Below are positions 47,026 through 54,740 of a stretch of DNA of 64,000 bases, piece after piece. The notes beneath the pieces were generated by a model. It saw only the letters and a program-made list of their open reading frames with translations, was not told the origin of the DNA and ran no database searches. Origin of the DNA: Longimicrobium sp. (lineage in GTDB: Bacteria; Gemmatimonadota; Gemmatimonadetes; Longimicrobiales; Longimicrobiaceae); the NCBI GenBank assembly GCA_036377595.1, contig DASUYB010000108.1:62001-126000 (forward strand), in the 5' to 3' direction. Each line of letters starts with the position of its first letter. Positions within the stretch are counted from its first letter, which is position 1. A program made the translations under genes and the position numbers.

Positions 47026-47059
47026 AACGCCCGCCGGCGGAGTGACCCCGGCGGGCGTT
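47026..47059 (+). terminator. Terminator after protease/paralog 1 pair
   Basis: A perfect 12-bp stem, AACGCCCGCCGG with CCGGCGGGCGTT, around a 10-base loop, 25 bases after the stop. The T-run after it is weak. Confidence 0.65.
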
Positions 47060-47164
47060 CGTCTGGTGTATCGCTCTCCCGATGTCCCGCGTTCTCACGG
47101 TTGATTTGGCGAAGTCGGGGACCAGAAGGTCCCGCCGCTCACTCTTCAGATCCCGAGGCAATTC

Positions 47165-47656
47165 ATGCCTGAACTGGAAATGAGGCGAACCGTCGCGCTG
47201 TGCTTTCTCGGGATTGCCCTGGCGGGCGCGGGCGTGAGCGTCGCGGCGCAGCGGCGCGCCCCCGTTCCCGCGCGCGCGGTCGACGCGGTGATCCGCTACC
47301 GGAGGGCGTGGATGGCGGACACCACCCGCTTCGATGCCTGCAGCGTGGCCGAGTGGACGAGCATCGCGCAGGGGGTGCAGAACCCCGATCGGGTGCTGCT
47401 CGGAGCCGCCGGTGAGGGATGCGTGAGAGGCCGTCTCTCGCCCGTGGCCCAGAGTGCGCGGCACCTCGTGGTCGTGGACTCGGCCGTGGCGTCGGACTCG
47501 GCGGCGCAGGTGGTGGTGGTGGTTCGCCGCGGCGAGTACACGCATCGCGAAACGTTCAACCTGGTGTATCACCGGGTGCCGGGCACCTGGGCGATTCGCG
47601 AAGTCCGGCTCTGGGGTTCGATGCAGTCCTCACCCGCCGCTAGGGATCCGCGATGA
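47165..47656 (+). CDS. Secreted protein of unknown function, paralog 2
   Basis: The 163-residue protein has a signal peptide (VALCFLGIALAGAGVSVAAQ); a start at the internal Met 47180 is also possible. The mature part has RYRRAWMADTTRFDACSVAEW, the same place-pattern as the DFRLNW-DSTKFDACSVYR segment of the neighbouring paralogs. A beta-rich C-terminal half follows (RHLVVVDSAVASDSAAQVVV, then RETFNLVYHR). It lacks the PGMGPGRPRP tail. Its stop overlaps the start of paralog 3 (ATGA), so these two form a coupled pair separate from paralog 1. Function unknown. Confidence 0.65.
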   Translation: MPELEMRRTVALCFLGIALAGAGVSVAAQRRAPVPARAVDAVIRYRRAWMADTTRFDACSVAEWTSIAQGVQNPDRVLLGAAGEGCVRGRLSPVAQSARHLVVVDSAVASDSAAQVVVVVRRGEYTHRETFNLVYHRVPGTWAIREVRLWGSMQSSPAARDPR

Positions 47657-48201
47657 CTGTATCCCGCCCAGCAGCGGGAACCGTCCGACTCACCTGTCGA
47701 CAATTGACTTACACGGTCGCGGGCGTCGTCCTCGCGATGCTCGCGGCCGCGCCGCTGAAGGCGCAGCGAGCGCCCGCCACGCCCGAGATGGGAGCGGTCA
47801 ACACCGTCATCGACTTCCGCCTGAACTGGGTGAGTGATTCCACGAAGTTCGACGCGTGCAGCGTGTATCGCAGTATTGGCAGGCCCGCAAACTTTCCGTC
47901 CGGGCTCAGGGATGCTTTCCACGTGGCGCTGAACCGGACGACCGATCCCTGCGCGGCTGCCGCATCGGCGGTCGATCGCAACCGCGAGGTCCGGGTGCTT
48001 GTGGATTCGGTCACCGTCGGTGATTCGGCCGCAATGGTATACCTGACCGTGCGTAAAGACGAGGAGACGTACAGGGAGGACTACCATCTGGTGAACCCTT
48101 CGCCGGGTGGGAATTGGGGATTCGACCGTGTGGTGGTGCACGGCGCGACCCGCACGTATTGGGTTCGACCGGGGATGGGACCCGGCAGGCCGCGGCCGTA
48201 A
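47653..48201 (+). CDS. Secreted protein of unknown function, paralog 3
   Basis: The 182-residue protein has a signal segment (VAGVVLAMLAAAPLKAQ) after an N-terminal stretch of about 20 residues that may be an over-extended start. It closely resembles paralog 1 over its whole mature length (NTVIDFRLNWV, DSTKFDACSVYRS, YWVRPGMGPGRPRP). The last 30 or so bases through the stop are identical in DNA to those of paralog 1, which points to recent duplication or gene conversion. It overlaps paralog 2 by 4 bases. The role is unknown; conserved single Cys residues in the middle could form a disulfide. Confidence 0.68.
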   Translation: MTVSRPAAGTVRLTCRQLTYTVAGVVLAMLAAAPLKAQRAPATPEMGAVNTVIDFRLNWVSDSTKFDACSVYRSIGRPANFPSGLRDAFHVALNRTTDPCAAAASAVDRNREVRVLVDSVTVGDSAAMVYLTVRKDEETYREDYHLVNPSPGGNWGFDRVVVHGATRTYWVRPGMGPGRPRP

Positions 48202-48229
48202 GCCGATCGGATGATCTACACGCGACAGG

Positions 48230-48260
48230 CGCCCGCCGGTGATGCAATCACCGGCGGGTG
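48230..48260 (+). terminator. Terminator after paralog 3
   Basis: A 14-bp stem, CGCCCGCCGGTGAT with ATCACCGGCGGGTG (one G-T pair), around a 3-base loop, then TTCGTGTTTG. It sits between convergent genes and may serve both strands. Confidence 0.7.
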
Positions 48261-48291
48261 TTCGTGTTTGGCTTCAACCGCTTCTCCGGAT

Positions 48292-48657
48292 TCAACTCGA
48301 CGGGACCAGACGGGCGACAAGGTTGACCGTCTGCACGCCACAGGTCCCATCCTTTGCCTGCACGCCGGCCTTCACCCAGTTCCGGTAGCCGGACTTGCGG
48401 ACGGTGACCTCATAGGTGCCCACACGGCCGCTGCCGAGGCCGATCGTCTCGACCGGCGGCGGCACCGTGAGCGAATCGGCGTAGGCGCCGTCGCGGATGA
48501 CGACGGTGGCGCCCGGGGTGATGACGGCGCCGGAGAGCGAGTCCTGCACCGTCACCTGCACGGCTGGCGGAATCCAGTCCGGGCAGACGGTGTCGAGGAG
48601 CGGCGAGGTGCAGGCGGCGAGCGGGAGCAGCGCGGCGGCGAGCAGGAGGCGTTTCAT
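48292..48657 (-). CDS. Small lipoprotein with regulatory beta-sandwich-like domain
   Basis: The 121-residue protein has a typical lipoprotein signal (MKRLLLAAALLPLAAC; lipobox LAAC). The mature part reads like a carboxypeptidase-regulatory/PEGA-type beta-sandwich: VTVQDSLSGAVITPGATVVI, then GTYEVTVRKSGYRNW and VNLVARLVPS. Such domains are usually structural and not catalytic. A pair of Cys residues (DTVCPDW and GTCGVQ) could form a disulfide. It is a monocistronic minus-strand gene between a convergent terminator and the MerR-B12 regulator. Confidence 0.7.
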   Translation of the reverse strand: MKRLLLAAALLPLAACTSPLLDTVCPDWIPPAVQVTVQDSLSGAVITPGATVVIRDGAYADSLTVPPPVETIGLGSGRVGTYEVTVRKSGYRNWVKAGVQAKDGTCGVQTVNLVARLVPSS

Positions 48658-48752
48658 CGTGGCGGCATCGTGCGGGGAGGGTGGGCCAGATTCCGCACGG
48701 AGAACGCGTCATTCCGCCGCGCCGTGACGCAAAAGATCCTCGCTCGCAGCGC

Positions 48753-49706
48753 CTACGAGCCGTCTCGCTCCATCGCCGCGAGCACACGGCGAAACTGCGC
48801 GAAGTCGGGGAGAAAGCGGATCTCGTCGCCGAAGATGTCCGCGATCTCCCGCGTCCCCTCGCCGCCGGCGACGATCGCTACGTGCGGCGGCAGCGTGCGG
48901 CGGAGGCGGCGCAGCTCCGCGGCGTCGGCGCGCGGGTCGGCGGGGGAGACGAGGCTGAGCGCCACCACCCGCGCGCCGGTGTCGCGTGCCGCGCGGGCGA
49001 CGTCGTCCGTGGGGAGGTCGGCGCCGAGATAGACCACGCGCCATCCCGCCGACATCGCCGATGCTGCGGCCAGCATCGCCCCCAGCTCGTGCACCTGGCC
49101 GGCGGGCGTGGCCACGACCACCGTGTGCTCTGCGCCCGCGGCCGGCCCCGCATCGGCCACGATCCCCAGCACGCGCCGCAGCACCGCCGACGCCAGGTGC
49201 TCGTGCGCCACGCTCAGCGTTCCCGCCGCCCACCCGTCGCCCACCGCGCGCAGGAAGGGCGACGCCACGTCGTCGACGAACGCGTCGGCGCCCAGCATCA
49301 CCACCGCCCGGCGCAGCGCGGCCTCGAGCGCCGGCGCATCGAGCGCGTCGGTGGCCGCAAGTGCGTGGCGCACGTGCGCGGACGCGGCGTTCCCATCGCG
49401 CCGCGGCACGGACGCGGCGGTGCGCTGCGCCTCGTCCTCACGCACCAGCCGCTCCAGCTCCGCGTCGGCGAGCGCCGCCACCTGGCCGATGCTTCGCCCA
49501 GCCGCGGTGGCGCGCCGAAGGAGCCGAAGGCGCGCGACGTCGGCGTCGGAGTACAGCCGCTGCCCGCCGCCCCCCTCGCGCCGAGGCGGAGCCACCGCGC
49601 CGTAGCGCTTTTCCCACGCGCGCAGCACGTCGGGGCTCAGGCCGGTGCGCTCGCTCACCACACGGATGGGGTGCCGCGGCTCGCGGCTGGTCTCCTCGCT
49701 CGGCAT
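48753..49706 (-). CDS. MerR-family regulator with B12-binding domain (CarH/LitR-like)
   Basis: The 317-residue protein starts at ATG 49706. The N-terminal MerR helix-turn-helix covers about residues 14-80 (IRVVSERTGLSPDVLRAWEK, then a GGQRLYSDADVARL wing). A helical segment contains W-x9-EH (WAAGTLSVAHEH), the hallmark of the light-sensing B12-binding region of CarH-type proteins. A Rossmann-like B12 domain follows with GQVHELG, where His would ligate cobalt, and GWRVVYLGADLP. In that family adenosylcobalamin promotes DNA binding in the dark and light releases it; targets are usually carotenoid or photoprotection genes. No such genes are visible here, so the targets are unknown. A TTGACA-AAGA-TTGTACA sequence directly upstream may be its own operator-promoter. 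Confidence 0.88.
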   Translation of the reverse strand: MPSEETSREPRHPIRVVSERTGLSPDVLRAWEKRYGAVAPPRREGGGGQRLYSDADVARLRLLRRATAAGRSIGQVAALADAELERLVREDEAQRTAASVPRRDGNAASAHVRHALAATDALDAPALEAALRRAVVMLGADAFVDDVASPFLRAVGDGWAAGTLSVAHEHLASAVLRRVLGIVADAGPAAGAEHTVVVATPAGQVHELGAMLAAASAMSAGWRVVYLGADLPTDDVARAARDTGARVVALSLVSPADPRADAAELRRLRRTLPPHVAIVAGGEGTREIADIFGDEIRFLPDFAQFRRVLAAMERDGS

Positions 49707-49725
49707 GCGGCGAAAGATCCCTGCG

Positions 49726-49742
49726 TGTACAATCTTTGTCAA
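49726..49742 (-). promoter_or_regulatory. Likely promoter/operator of MerR-B12 regulator
   Basis: On the minus strand this reads TTGACAAAGATTGTACA, 20 bases before the ATG. TTGACA could be the -35 box, and the TTGACA/TTGTACA near-repeat a MerR-type operator. The rest of the gap (49743-50186) contains one hairpin repeat and no gene I can support. Confidence 0.5.
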
Positions 49743-50031
49743 TGCTTCTGCCGGACCGCGGATGGACAGGCCCGCAACCTGCGGGGGGCGATGCGTCACC
49801 GGAGACGGGCACTGGAACCGGAGGTTGGCAGATGCACTGCGCCAAGGGTGGGATGATCCTGGTGTCGGGCGGCTGACGGACGGACCGGCAGGCATGCGAA
49901 GGGCGGGGGAGGCGTCATGCCGCTCCCGCCCTTCGCGCGCCCGGGATCGTCTCGGGCCAGCGTGCGAACGGATCGTGACGGCGCGCGAGAGCCCGTTGCG
50001 AGCACCGTCCTCTCGTTCGCACCGATGCCGG

Positions 50032-50081
50032 CAGTCCACGCAGGTGGACTTCGTGTCGTTGTTGCCGCGGCTTCACCCGCC
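50032..50081 (+). repeat. Dispersed hairpin repeat, intergenic copy
   Basis: These 50 bases align without gaps to 7968-8017 (inside the Thr A domain), 40 of 50 identical. The first part is a hairpin: AGTCCAC-GCAG-GTGGACT here and AGTCCGC-GAAG-GCGGACT there, so one stem pair changed on both sides. The shared block GTGT-GTTGTTGC follows. Confidence 0.8.
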
Positions 50082-50186
50082 TCTCGGCGCCGATGCGCCA
50101 CGGTGGGTGCGGGGATGTGCGCATCCGCTCCGCACGCTAATCTGTCGTCCTCCTCACTGCCGATGTCCACACGAATGGAGATGCCG

Positions 50187-51437
50187 ATGCGCGCACTTGC
50201 GGCCCGCCGCGCCGCCGCCGTCCTCGTCCTGCTGGCCGCCGTCCAACCCGCCGCCGCGCAGCGCTCGCGCGCGGGCGCGTACGTCCCCGGCGCGGGCGAC
50301 GACTGGCAGCGCCGCTCGCCCGCGCAGGTGGGGATGGATTCCGCGCGGCTGCAGGCGGCCCTCGCCTTCCACCGCGAGCACGAGTCGAAGGCGCCGCGCG
50401 ACCTGCTGCAGGCGCACTTCCAGACCTTCGGCCGCGAGCCGCTCGGCGACCCCGTCGGCCCCTTCCGGCCGCGGGGAGACCCGTCGGGCGTCGTCCTCCG
50501 CCACGGCTACCTCGTGGCCGAGTGGGGTGATCCGCGGCGGGTGGACATGACCTTCAGCGTCACCAAGTCCTTTCTCTCCACCGTCGTGGGGCTGGCGTAC
50601 GACCGGCGGATGATCCGCAGCCTGGACGACCCCGTGGCCGCGTACATGGCGCCGGTGGTGCCGCTCGATCCCGGCGCGGCGGCACGCCCCGCGTCGGATC
50701 GCCTCGGCCGCGCGGACGTGCTGGAGCCGTTCGAGACGCCGCACAACCGGCGTCTCACCTGGGACCACATGCTGCGCCAGGTGAGCGATTGGGAGGGGAC
50801 GCTCTGGGGGAAGCCGGAGTGGGCCGACCGCCCCAGCGGCGACCCCGCGACCTGGGCCACGCGCGCGCGGCGCGACCCCGGGAGCGCGTACGAGTACAAC
50901 GACGTGCGGGTGAACGCGCTGGCGCTGGCGGCGCTCCAGGTCTGGCGCCGCCCGCTCCCGCAGGTGCTGCGCGAGTACGTGATGGACCCGATCGGGGCGA
51001 GCAACACCTGGCGCTGGATCGGCTACGAGACGAGCTGGGTGGAGATCGACGGGCAGGCCGTGCAGTCGGTGAGCGGCGGCGGCCACTGGGGCGGGGGGAT
51101 GTTCATCAGCGCGCGCGACATGGCGCGATTTGGCCTGCTCACGCTCCGCCGCGGCCGCTGGGGCGAGCGTCAGATCCTGAGCGAGGAGTGGGTGCGGCGC
51201 GCGCTGACGCCCACCCCCGCGCAGACGGACTACGGGTTCATGAACTGGTTCCTGAACACCGGTCGCAAACGCCTGCCCAGCGCCCCCGAGAGCGCGTTCG
51301 TGCACCTGGGGAACGGCACCAACGCCATCTACGTCGACCCCGAGCACGACCTGGTGGTGGTGGTGCGCTGGATCGAGAACGACCAGCTCGACGGCTTCGT
51401 GCAGCGCGTGCTGGCGTCACTCACCGACGCGCGCTGA
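50187..51437 (+). CDS. Exported serine hydrolase, beta-lactamase/esterase family
   Basis: From ATG 50187 (GGAG 6 nt upstream; in-frame ATGs at 50163 and 50175 are alternatives) the protein has 416 residues with a Sec signal peptide ending AVQPAAAQ. The nucleophile motif SxxK is FSVTKSF. The second motif region is YEYNDVRVN. A Gly-rich SGGGHWGGGMF stretch and a late HLGNGTNAIYVD segment correspond to the class C-like fold. Members of this family act as beta-lactamases, D-aminopeptidases or esterases, and the sequence does not tell which. It is probably periplasmic. It is transcribed alone on the plus strand and convergent with the CoA transferase gene. Confidence 0.85.
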   Translation: MRALAARRAAAVLVLLAAVQPAAAQRSRAGAYVPGAGDDWQRRSPAQVGMDSARLQAALAFHREHESKAPRDLLQAHFQTFGREPLGDPVGPFRPRGDPSGVVLRHGYLVAEWGDPRRVDMTFSVTKSFLSTVVGLAYDRRMIRSLDDPVAAYMAPVVPLDPGAAARPASDRLGRADVLEPFETPHNRRLTWDHMLRQVSDWEGTLWGKPEWADRPSGDPATWATRARRDPGSAYEYNDVRVNALALAALQVWRRPLPQVLREYVMDPIGASNTWRWIGYETSWVEIDGQAVQSVSGGGHWGGGMFISARDMARFGLLTLRRGRWGERQILSEEWVRRALTPTPAQTDYGFMNWFLNTGRKRLPSAPESAFVHLGNGTNAIYVDPEHDLVVVVRWIENDQLDGFVQRVLASLTDAR

Positions 51438-51512
51438 CGGCGCCACCGGATGCGCGGTTTGCGTCGGCGGACGCTCCCCCGCGCGCTTGGGGACGACACC
51501 GGGTGGGCTGGG

Positions 51513-52367
51513 TCACCCGTGCATCATCGCGACAGCTGCGATCGGCAGGTCGTGCTCGCGGGCCCACGTCTCCCACTCGGCGGCCGTGCGGCGCGCGAAC
51601 GCGGCTTCGAGCGACGGGCGGTCGAGCGCGACGTACAGCTCCGCCGCCAGCCGCTGCGCGAATCGCGGCTCCAATGCCGCCACGGCGATCCAACCCTCCT
51701 TCGCGCGGTACAGGCCGTACAGCGGTGATCCGCCGCCCAGCGCGCCGTCCGAGACGGTGAGCCCGTGCCGCAGCGGCGCGGCGAACTCCTCCGCGACATC
51801 GGCGAGGGCGACGCTTGCATGCCGCCCGACATCGTCGCGGGCGCGCGCGAGCAGGAGCGCCAGCGCGGCGCTGTCGGCGCGCTCCGCCGCGGCCAGGTCG
51901 GCCAGCAGCGTGCGCGGCAGGTCCGGCGGTGTGACGAGCCCGGCGGCGGCCACGTAGGTCAGGTCGTGCCCGGGCCGGTCCTCGTCCGGCCGCGCGTAGC
52001 CGGTGATGGCGAGGTGGCACAGCCGCGGGTGCCGCGCGTGCAGCTCCGTCCAGCCGAGCCCGAGCCGCTCCAATGCGGCCGGCCGCGTCGCGGTCACCAG
52101 CAGGTCGGCATCGGCCAGCCGCGTCTCCAACGCATCGCGTCCGGCGCGCTCCTTCAGGTCGTGTGTGACGATTTGCTGGCCGGCGGACAGCTCGTCGTAC
52201 CACTCCGGCGCCACGGCCGCGAGCGGATCTCCGGACGGCGGCTCCACCTTCATCACCGCTGCCCCAAGGGCGTGGAGGCGCGCGCAAGCCAGCGGGCCGG
52301 GGAGGTTCACCGCCAGCGTCACCACGCGCACGCCCTCCAGTGGCCGCAACTGCTCGTCGCTCGTCAT
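51513..52367 (-). CDS. CaiB/BaiF-type (class III) CoA transferase, short form
   Basis: The 284-residue protein begins at ATG 52367. The N-terminal LEGVRVVTLAVNLPGPLACARL with GAAVMKVEPPSGDPL is typical of class III CoA transferases, and the block RPGHDLTYVAAAGL contains the Asp that forms the glutamyl/aspartyl-CoA intermediate in this family. The family enzymes are usually about 380-430 residues, so this is a shortened member, as in some alpha-methylacyl-CoA racemase-like proteins. The substrate is unknown. No partner acyl-CoA enzyme is adjacent: the upstream neighbour is a CARDB protein behind a terminator, and the downstream neighbour is a convergent serine hydrolase. Confidence 0.82.
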   Translation of the reverse strand: MTSDEQLRPLEGVRVVTLAVNLPGPLACARLHALGAAVMKVEPPSGDPLAAVAPEWYDELSAGQQIVTHDLKERAGRDALETRLADADLLVTATRPAALERLGLGWTELHARHPRLCHLAITGYARPDEDRPGHDLTYVAAAGLVTPPDLPRTLLADLAAAERADSAALALLLARARDDVGRHASVALADVAEEFAAPLRHGLTVSDGALGGGSPLYGLYRAKEGWIAVAALEPRFAQRLAAELYVALDRPSLEAAFARRTAAEWETWAREHDLPIAAVAMMHG

Positions 52368-52431
52368 CGATCCCGCGGGCTCGTGATGGATCGCCAATCT
52401 CCCGACCGGCCGTGAATCTAATCGAACGAAA

Positions 52432-52461
52432 GCGCCGCACGGGCGATCACCCGTGCGGCGC
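52432..52461 (-). terminator. Terminator after CARDB gene
   Basis: A perfect 12-bp stem, GCGCCGCACGGG with its complement, around a 6-base loop, 19 bases past the CARDB stop, followed on the minus strand by TTTCGTTCGATT. Confidence 0.7.
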
Positions 52462-52480
52462 GTTGCGTCGGCGGTGGCGA

Positions 52481-52840
52481 TCAGGTGCCGGTCGCGCTGC
52501 CGATGTTGTTGTTCTCGTTCGTCTCGGCGATGATCCCCGTGCCATCCACGCGCACCATGATCGACACGCCCGCCAGCGGCTTGCCGATGGGGATGATCAC
52601 CGAGTTCATCTGGCCGGGCGCCAGCGCCGGCTCGGGGACGTTCTTGGCGAGGTTGATCGGCGCGCCGACGAGGACACGCACGAACCCGGCGGGCGCGGGG
52701 CCGGCGCCCTGGTTGCGCACACGAACGGTCACCTGCGTGCCCGAACCGACCACCGCGGCCGGGACGAGGTCGGGAAGCGCGTACCGGTCCGCGGCGGCCA
52801 GGAACGGCAGCGCGGCAAGGATCGCGAGGCGGGCTTTCAT
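52481..52840 (-). CDS. Small secreted CARDB-domain protein
   Basis: The 119-residue protein starts at ATG 52840, with GGAG 9 nt upstream, and has a short signal segment (MKARLAILAALPFLAAA). The rest is a single CARDB-like Ig fold: ALPDLVPAAVVGSGTQVTVR, VRNQGAGPAPAGFVRVLV, then LAPGQMNSVIIPI and the typical ending AETNENNNIGSA. CARDB domains mediate cell-surface adhesion or protein contacts. No catalytic residues are seen. It has its own transcription unit ended by a strong hairpin, and the upstream gap of about 270 bases shows no other gene. Confidence 0.8.
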   Translation of the reverse strand: MKARLAILAALPFLAAADRYALPDLVPAAVVGSGTQVTVRVRNQGAGPAPAGFVRVLVGAPINLAKNVPEPALAPGQMNSVIIPIGKPLAGVSIMVRVDGTGIIAETNENNNIGSATGT

Positions 52841-53107
52841 GATTCGGATCTCCAGGAAAGATCGGTTCCGGCGGGAGTCTTCTGCGCTCGCGGGGCATGG
52901 CAACGGCCGGACCATCTTCATCTTCCGTGGTAAGCCGTTGCATGCCAGGATGTTGGCGGAGATCGGCACCACGAGCCGTGGACGGACTGGGGCGTCCGCG
53001 CCCCGCCGGCCGGGGCAGCGCCGTCCCGATGCGGCCGCTGGCGCGCGGGTTCGCGGCGGCGGAAGATTGGGCCATCGCATGGACGACACGGGAGATCGGG
53101 GACACGG

Positions 53108-54169
53108 GTGCGCGACTTCGACGTGGTGGTGATCGGGGGAGGGCAGGCGGGGCTGGCGATGGGATACTACCTGCGCCGGACCTCGCTGCGCTGGACGATC
53201 CTGGACGCGCAGGAGGCGCCCGGCGGCGCGTGGCTGCACACCTGGCGCTCGCTGCGGCTCTTCTCGCCCGCGCGCTACAGCTCGCTGCCGGGGTGGATGT
53301 TCCCCGGCGGCGACGCGTACCCGACACGCGACGAGGCGATCGAGTATCTCATGCAGTACGAGCAGCGGTACGCGCTCCCCGTGCAGCGCCCGGTTCGCGT
53401 CACCGCCGTCACGCGCGAAAGGGACGGCTTCCGTGTCGCGACGGACGCGGGCAGCTTCACCGCGCGGGCGGTGGTGAGCGCGACGGGAACGTGGGACGCG
53501 CCGTTTATCCCCGTCTACCCCGGCCGTGAGCTCTTCCGCGGGATGCAGGTCCATTCCGCGGACTACGAATCTCCCGAGCCGTTTGCGGGGAGACGAGTGC
53601 TGGTGGTGGGCGGCGGCAACTCGGGCGCGCAGATCCTGGCGGAGCTGTCGCAGGTGGCGGATACGACATGGGTTGCGCTGTATCCGCCGACGTTCCTGGC
53701 CGATGAGGTCGACGGGCGCTACCTGTTCGAGCAGGAGACGGCGATCTACCGCGCGAAGCAGCAGGGCCGCACGCCGCCTCCCGCCGACCTGGGCGACATC
53801 GTGATGGTGGCCCCGGTGCTGGAGGCGCGCGAGCGCGGCGTGCTGACGGCGGTGCCGCCGTTCTCGCGCTTCACCGGGACGGGCGTGGTGTGGCCGGATG
53901 GGGTGGAGGAGCGGATCGATGCGGTCGTCTGGTGCACGGGATTTCGTCCCTCACTGGAGCACCTGCGCCCGCTCGGGGTGATCGGGCCGGACGGGCGCAT
54001 TCGGACGCACGGGACGCGCTCTGCCGCCGAGCCGGGGCTGTGGCTGGTGGGCTACGGCAACTGGACCGGCTTCGCCAGCGCGACGATGATCGGCGTGGGC
54101 CGCACCGCACGCGACACCGTGCGGCAGATCGAGGCCGCGCTCGCGCCCGCGCGGGAGGTGACGACGTGA
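53108..54169 (+). CDS. Flavin-containing monooxygenase-like NAD(P)/FAD oxidoreductase
   Basis: The 353-residue protein starts at GTG 53108. An FAD-binding GxGxxG motif is at the N terminus ([18 protein letters not shown]). A second dinucleotide motif ([13 protein letters not shown], near residue 165) is for NADPH. The ATGTW and CTGF motifs typical of class B flavoproteins are present ([11 protein letters not shown] and [11 protein letters not shown]). Similar proteins occur near arsenic genes or in single-gene contexts; no arsenic genes are seen here. It overlaps the following thioredoxin-like gene by 4 bases (GTGA), so the two are very likely co-translated and may work as a redox pair (inference). 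Confidence 0.85.
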   Translation: MRDFDVVVIGGGQAGLAMGYYLRRTSLRWTILDAQEAPGGAWLHTWRSLRLFSPARYSSLPGWMFPGGDAYPTRDEAIEYLMQYEQRYALPVQRPVRVTAVTRERDGFRVATDAGSFTARAVVSATGTWDAPFIPVYPGRELFRGMQVHSADYESPEPFAGRRVLVVGGGNSGAQILAELSQVADTTWVALYPPTFLADEVDGRYLFEQETAIYRAKQQGRTPPPADLGDIVMVAPVLEARERGVLTAVPPFSRFTGTGVVWPDGVEERIDAVVWCTGFRPSLEHLRPLGVIGPDGRIRTHGTRSAAEPGLWLVGYGNWTGFASATMIGVGRTARDTVRQIEAALAPAREVTT

Positions 54170-54630
54170 CGCAAACGAAGCTCGCCCCCGGCGGCCGTCT
54201 CCCGGACCTGGCGCTACCGTCCGCGCAAGGCGAAAGCACGGTGCCGCTCAGACCCGGCGGGCGCCTGAACCCGGTCGTCGTCGCGCTGCACGGCGGCGGA
54301 TGCGAGCCGTGCCGTGCGTATCTCCATGACCTGGCTACGGTTGCGTCCGACCTTCGAGAGTGGGATGCGCACGTGATCGTCGTCGCCCGAGACGCGGCAG
54401 GTTTCGATCGCGATCTCCCGTTCCCCGTCGTCGTTGATGCGCAGAGAGCCTTCGCGGCGCGGACGGGGGTCGCGGGCGCTGCCGTCGTCGTCATCGCCGA
54501 CCAGTGGGGCGAGGTCGCGCACGTGGCGGAGGCGGGCGAGGGCCATGATCTCCCCGACGCCAGGGAAATCGTGGAGTGGGTGAAGTACCTCGCCATCCAG
54601 TGCCCCGAATGTCAGGGCGAGGCGCTGTAG
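54166..54630 (+). CDS. Thioredoxin-fold (peroxiredoxin-like) protein
   Basis: The 154-residue protein starts at GTG 54166, overlapping the monooxygenase stop. The N terminus, [18 protein letters not shown], is the usual opening of AhpC/TSA-type redoxins. The active-site region is [13 protein letters not shown], a CxxC motif at the end of the first beta strand. Later strands ([28 protein letters not shown]) fit the fold. A second CxxC near the C terminus ([11 protein letters not shown]) is unusual and could bind metal or be a second redox pair. There is no signal peptide, so it is cytoplasmic. It ends just before a long hairpin facing aceK. Confidence 0.75.
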   Translation: MTQTKLAPGGRLPDLALPSAQGESTVPLRPGGRLNPVVVALHGGGCEPCRAYLHDLATVASDLREWDAHVIVVARDAAGFDRDLPFPVVVDAQRAFAARTGVAGAAVVVIADQWGEVAHVAEAGEGHDLPDAREIVEWVKYLAIQCPECQGEAL

Positions 54631-54650
54631 GAGAATCCCCTAAAAGAAAG

Positions 54651-54722
54651 TCTCACGCAGAGTTAGCAGAGTCAGCAGAGAACTGCAGTTTTACTGCTGA
54701 CTCTGCTAACTCTGCGTGAGGC
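54651..54722. terminator. Long inverted repeat between convergent genes
   Basis: The arms CTCACGCAGAGTTAGCAGAG...CTCTGCTAACTCTGCGTGAG (about 27 bp, nearly perfect) surround a short A/T-rich loop, with an A-rich left flank and T-rich right flank. It should terminate transcription from both sides. The internal GCAGAGTT/AGCAGAGTC near-repeat resembles the period of the other hairpin families. Confidence 0.8.
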
Positions 54723-54740
54723 CATCTTTTGCTTTTTCGA

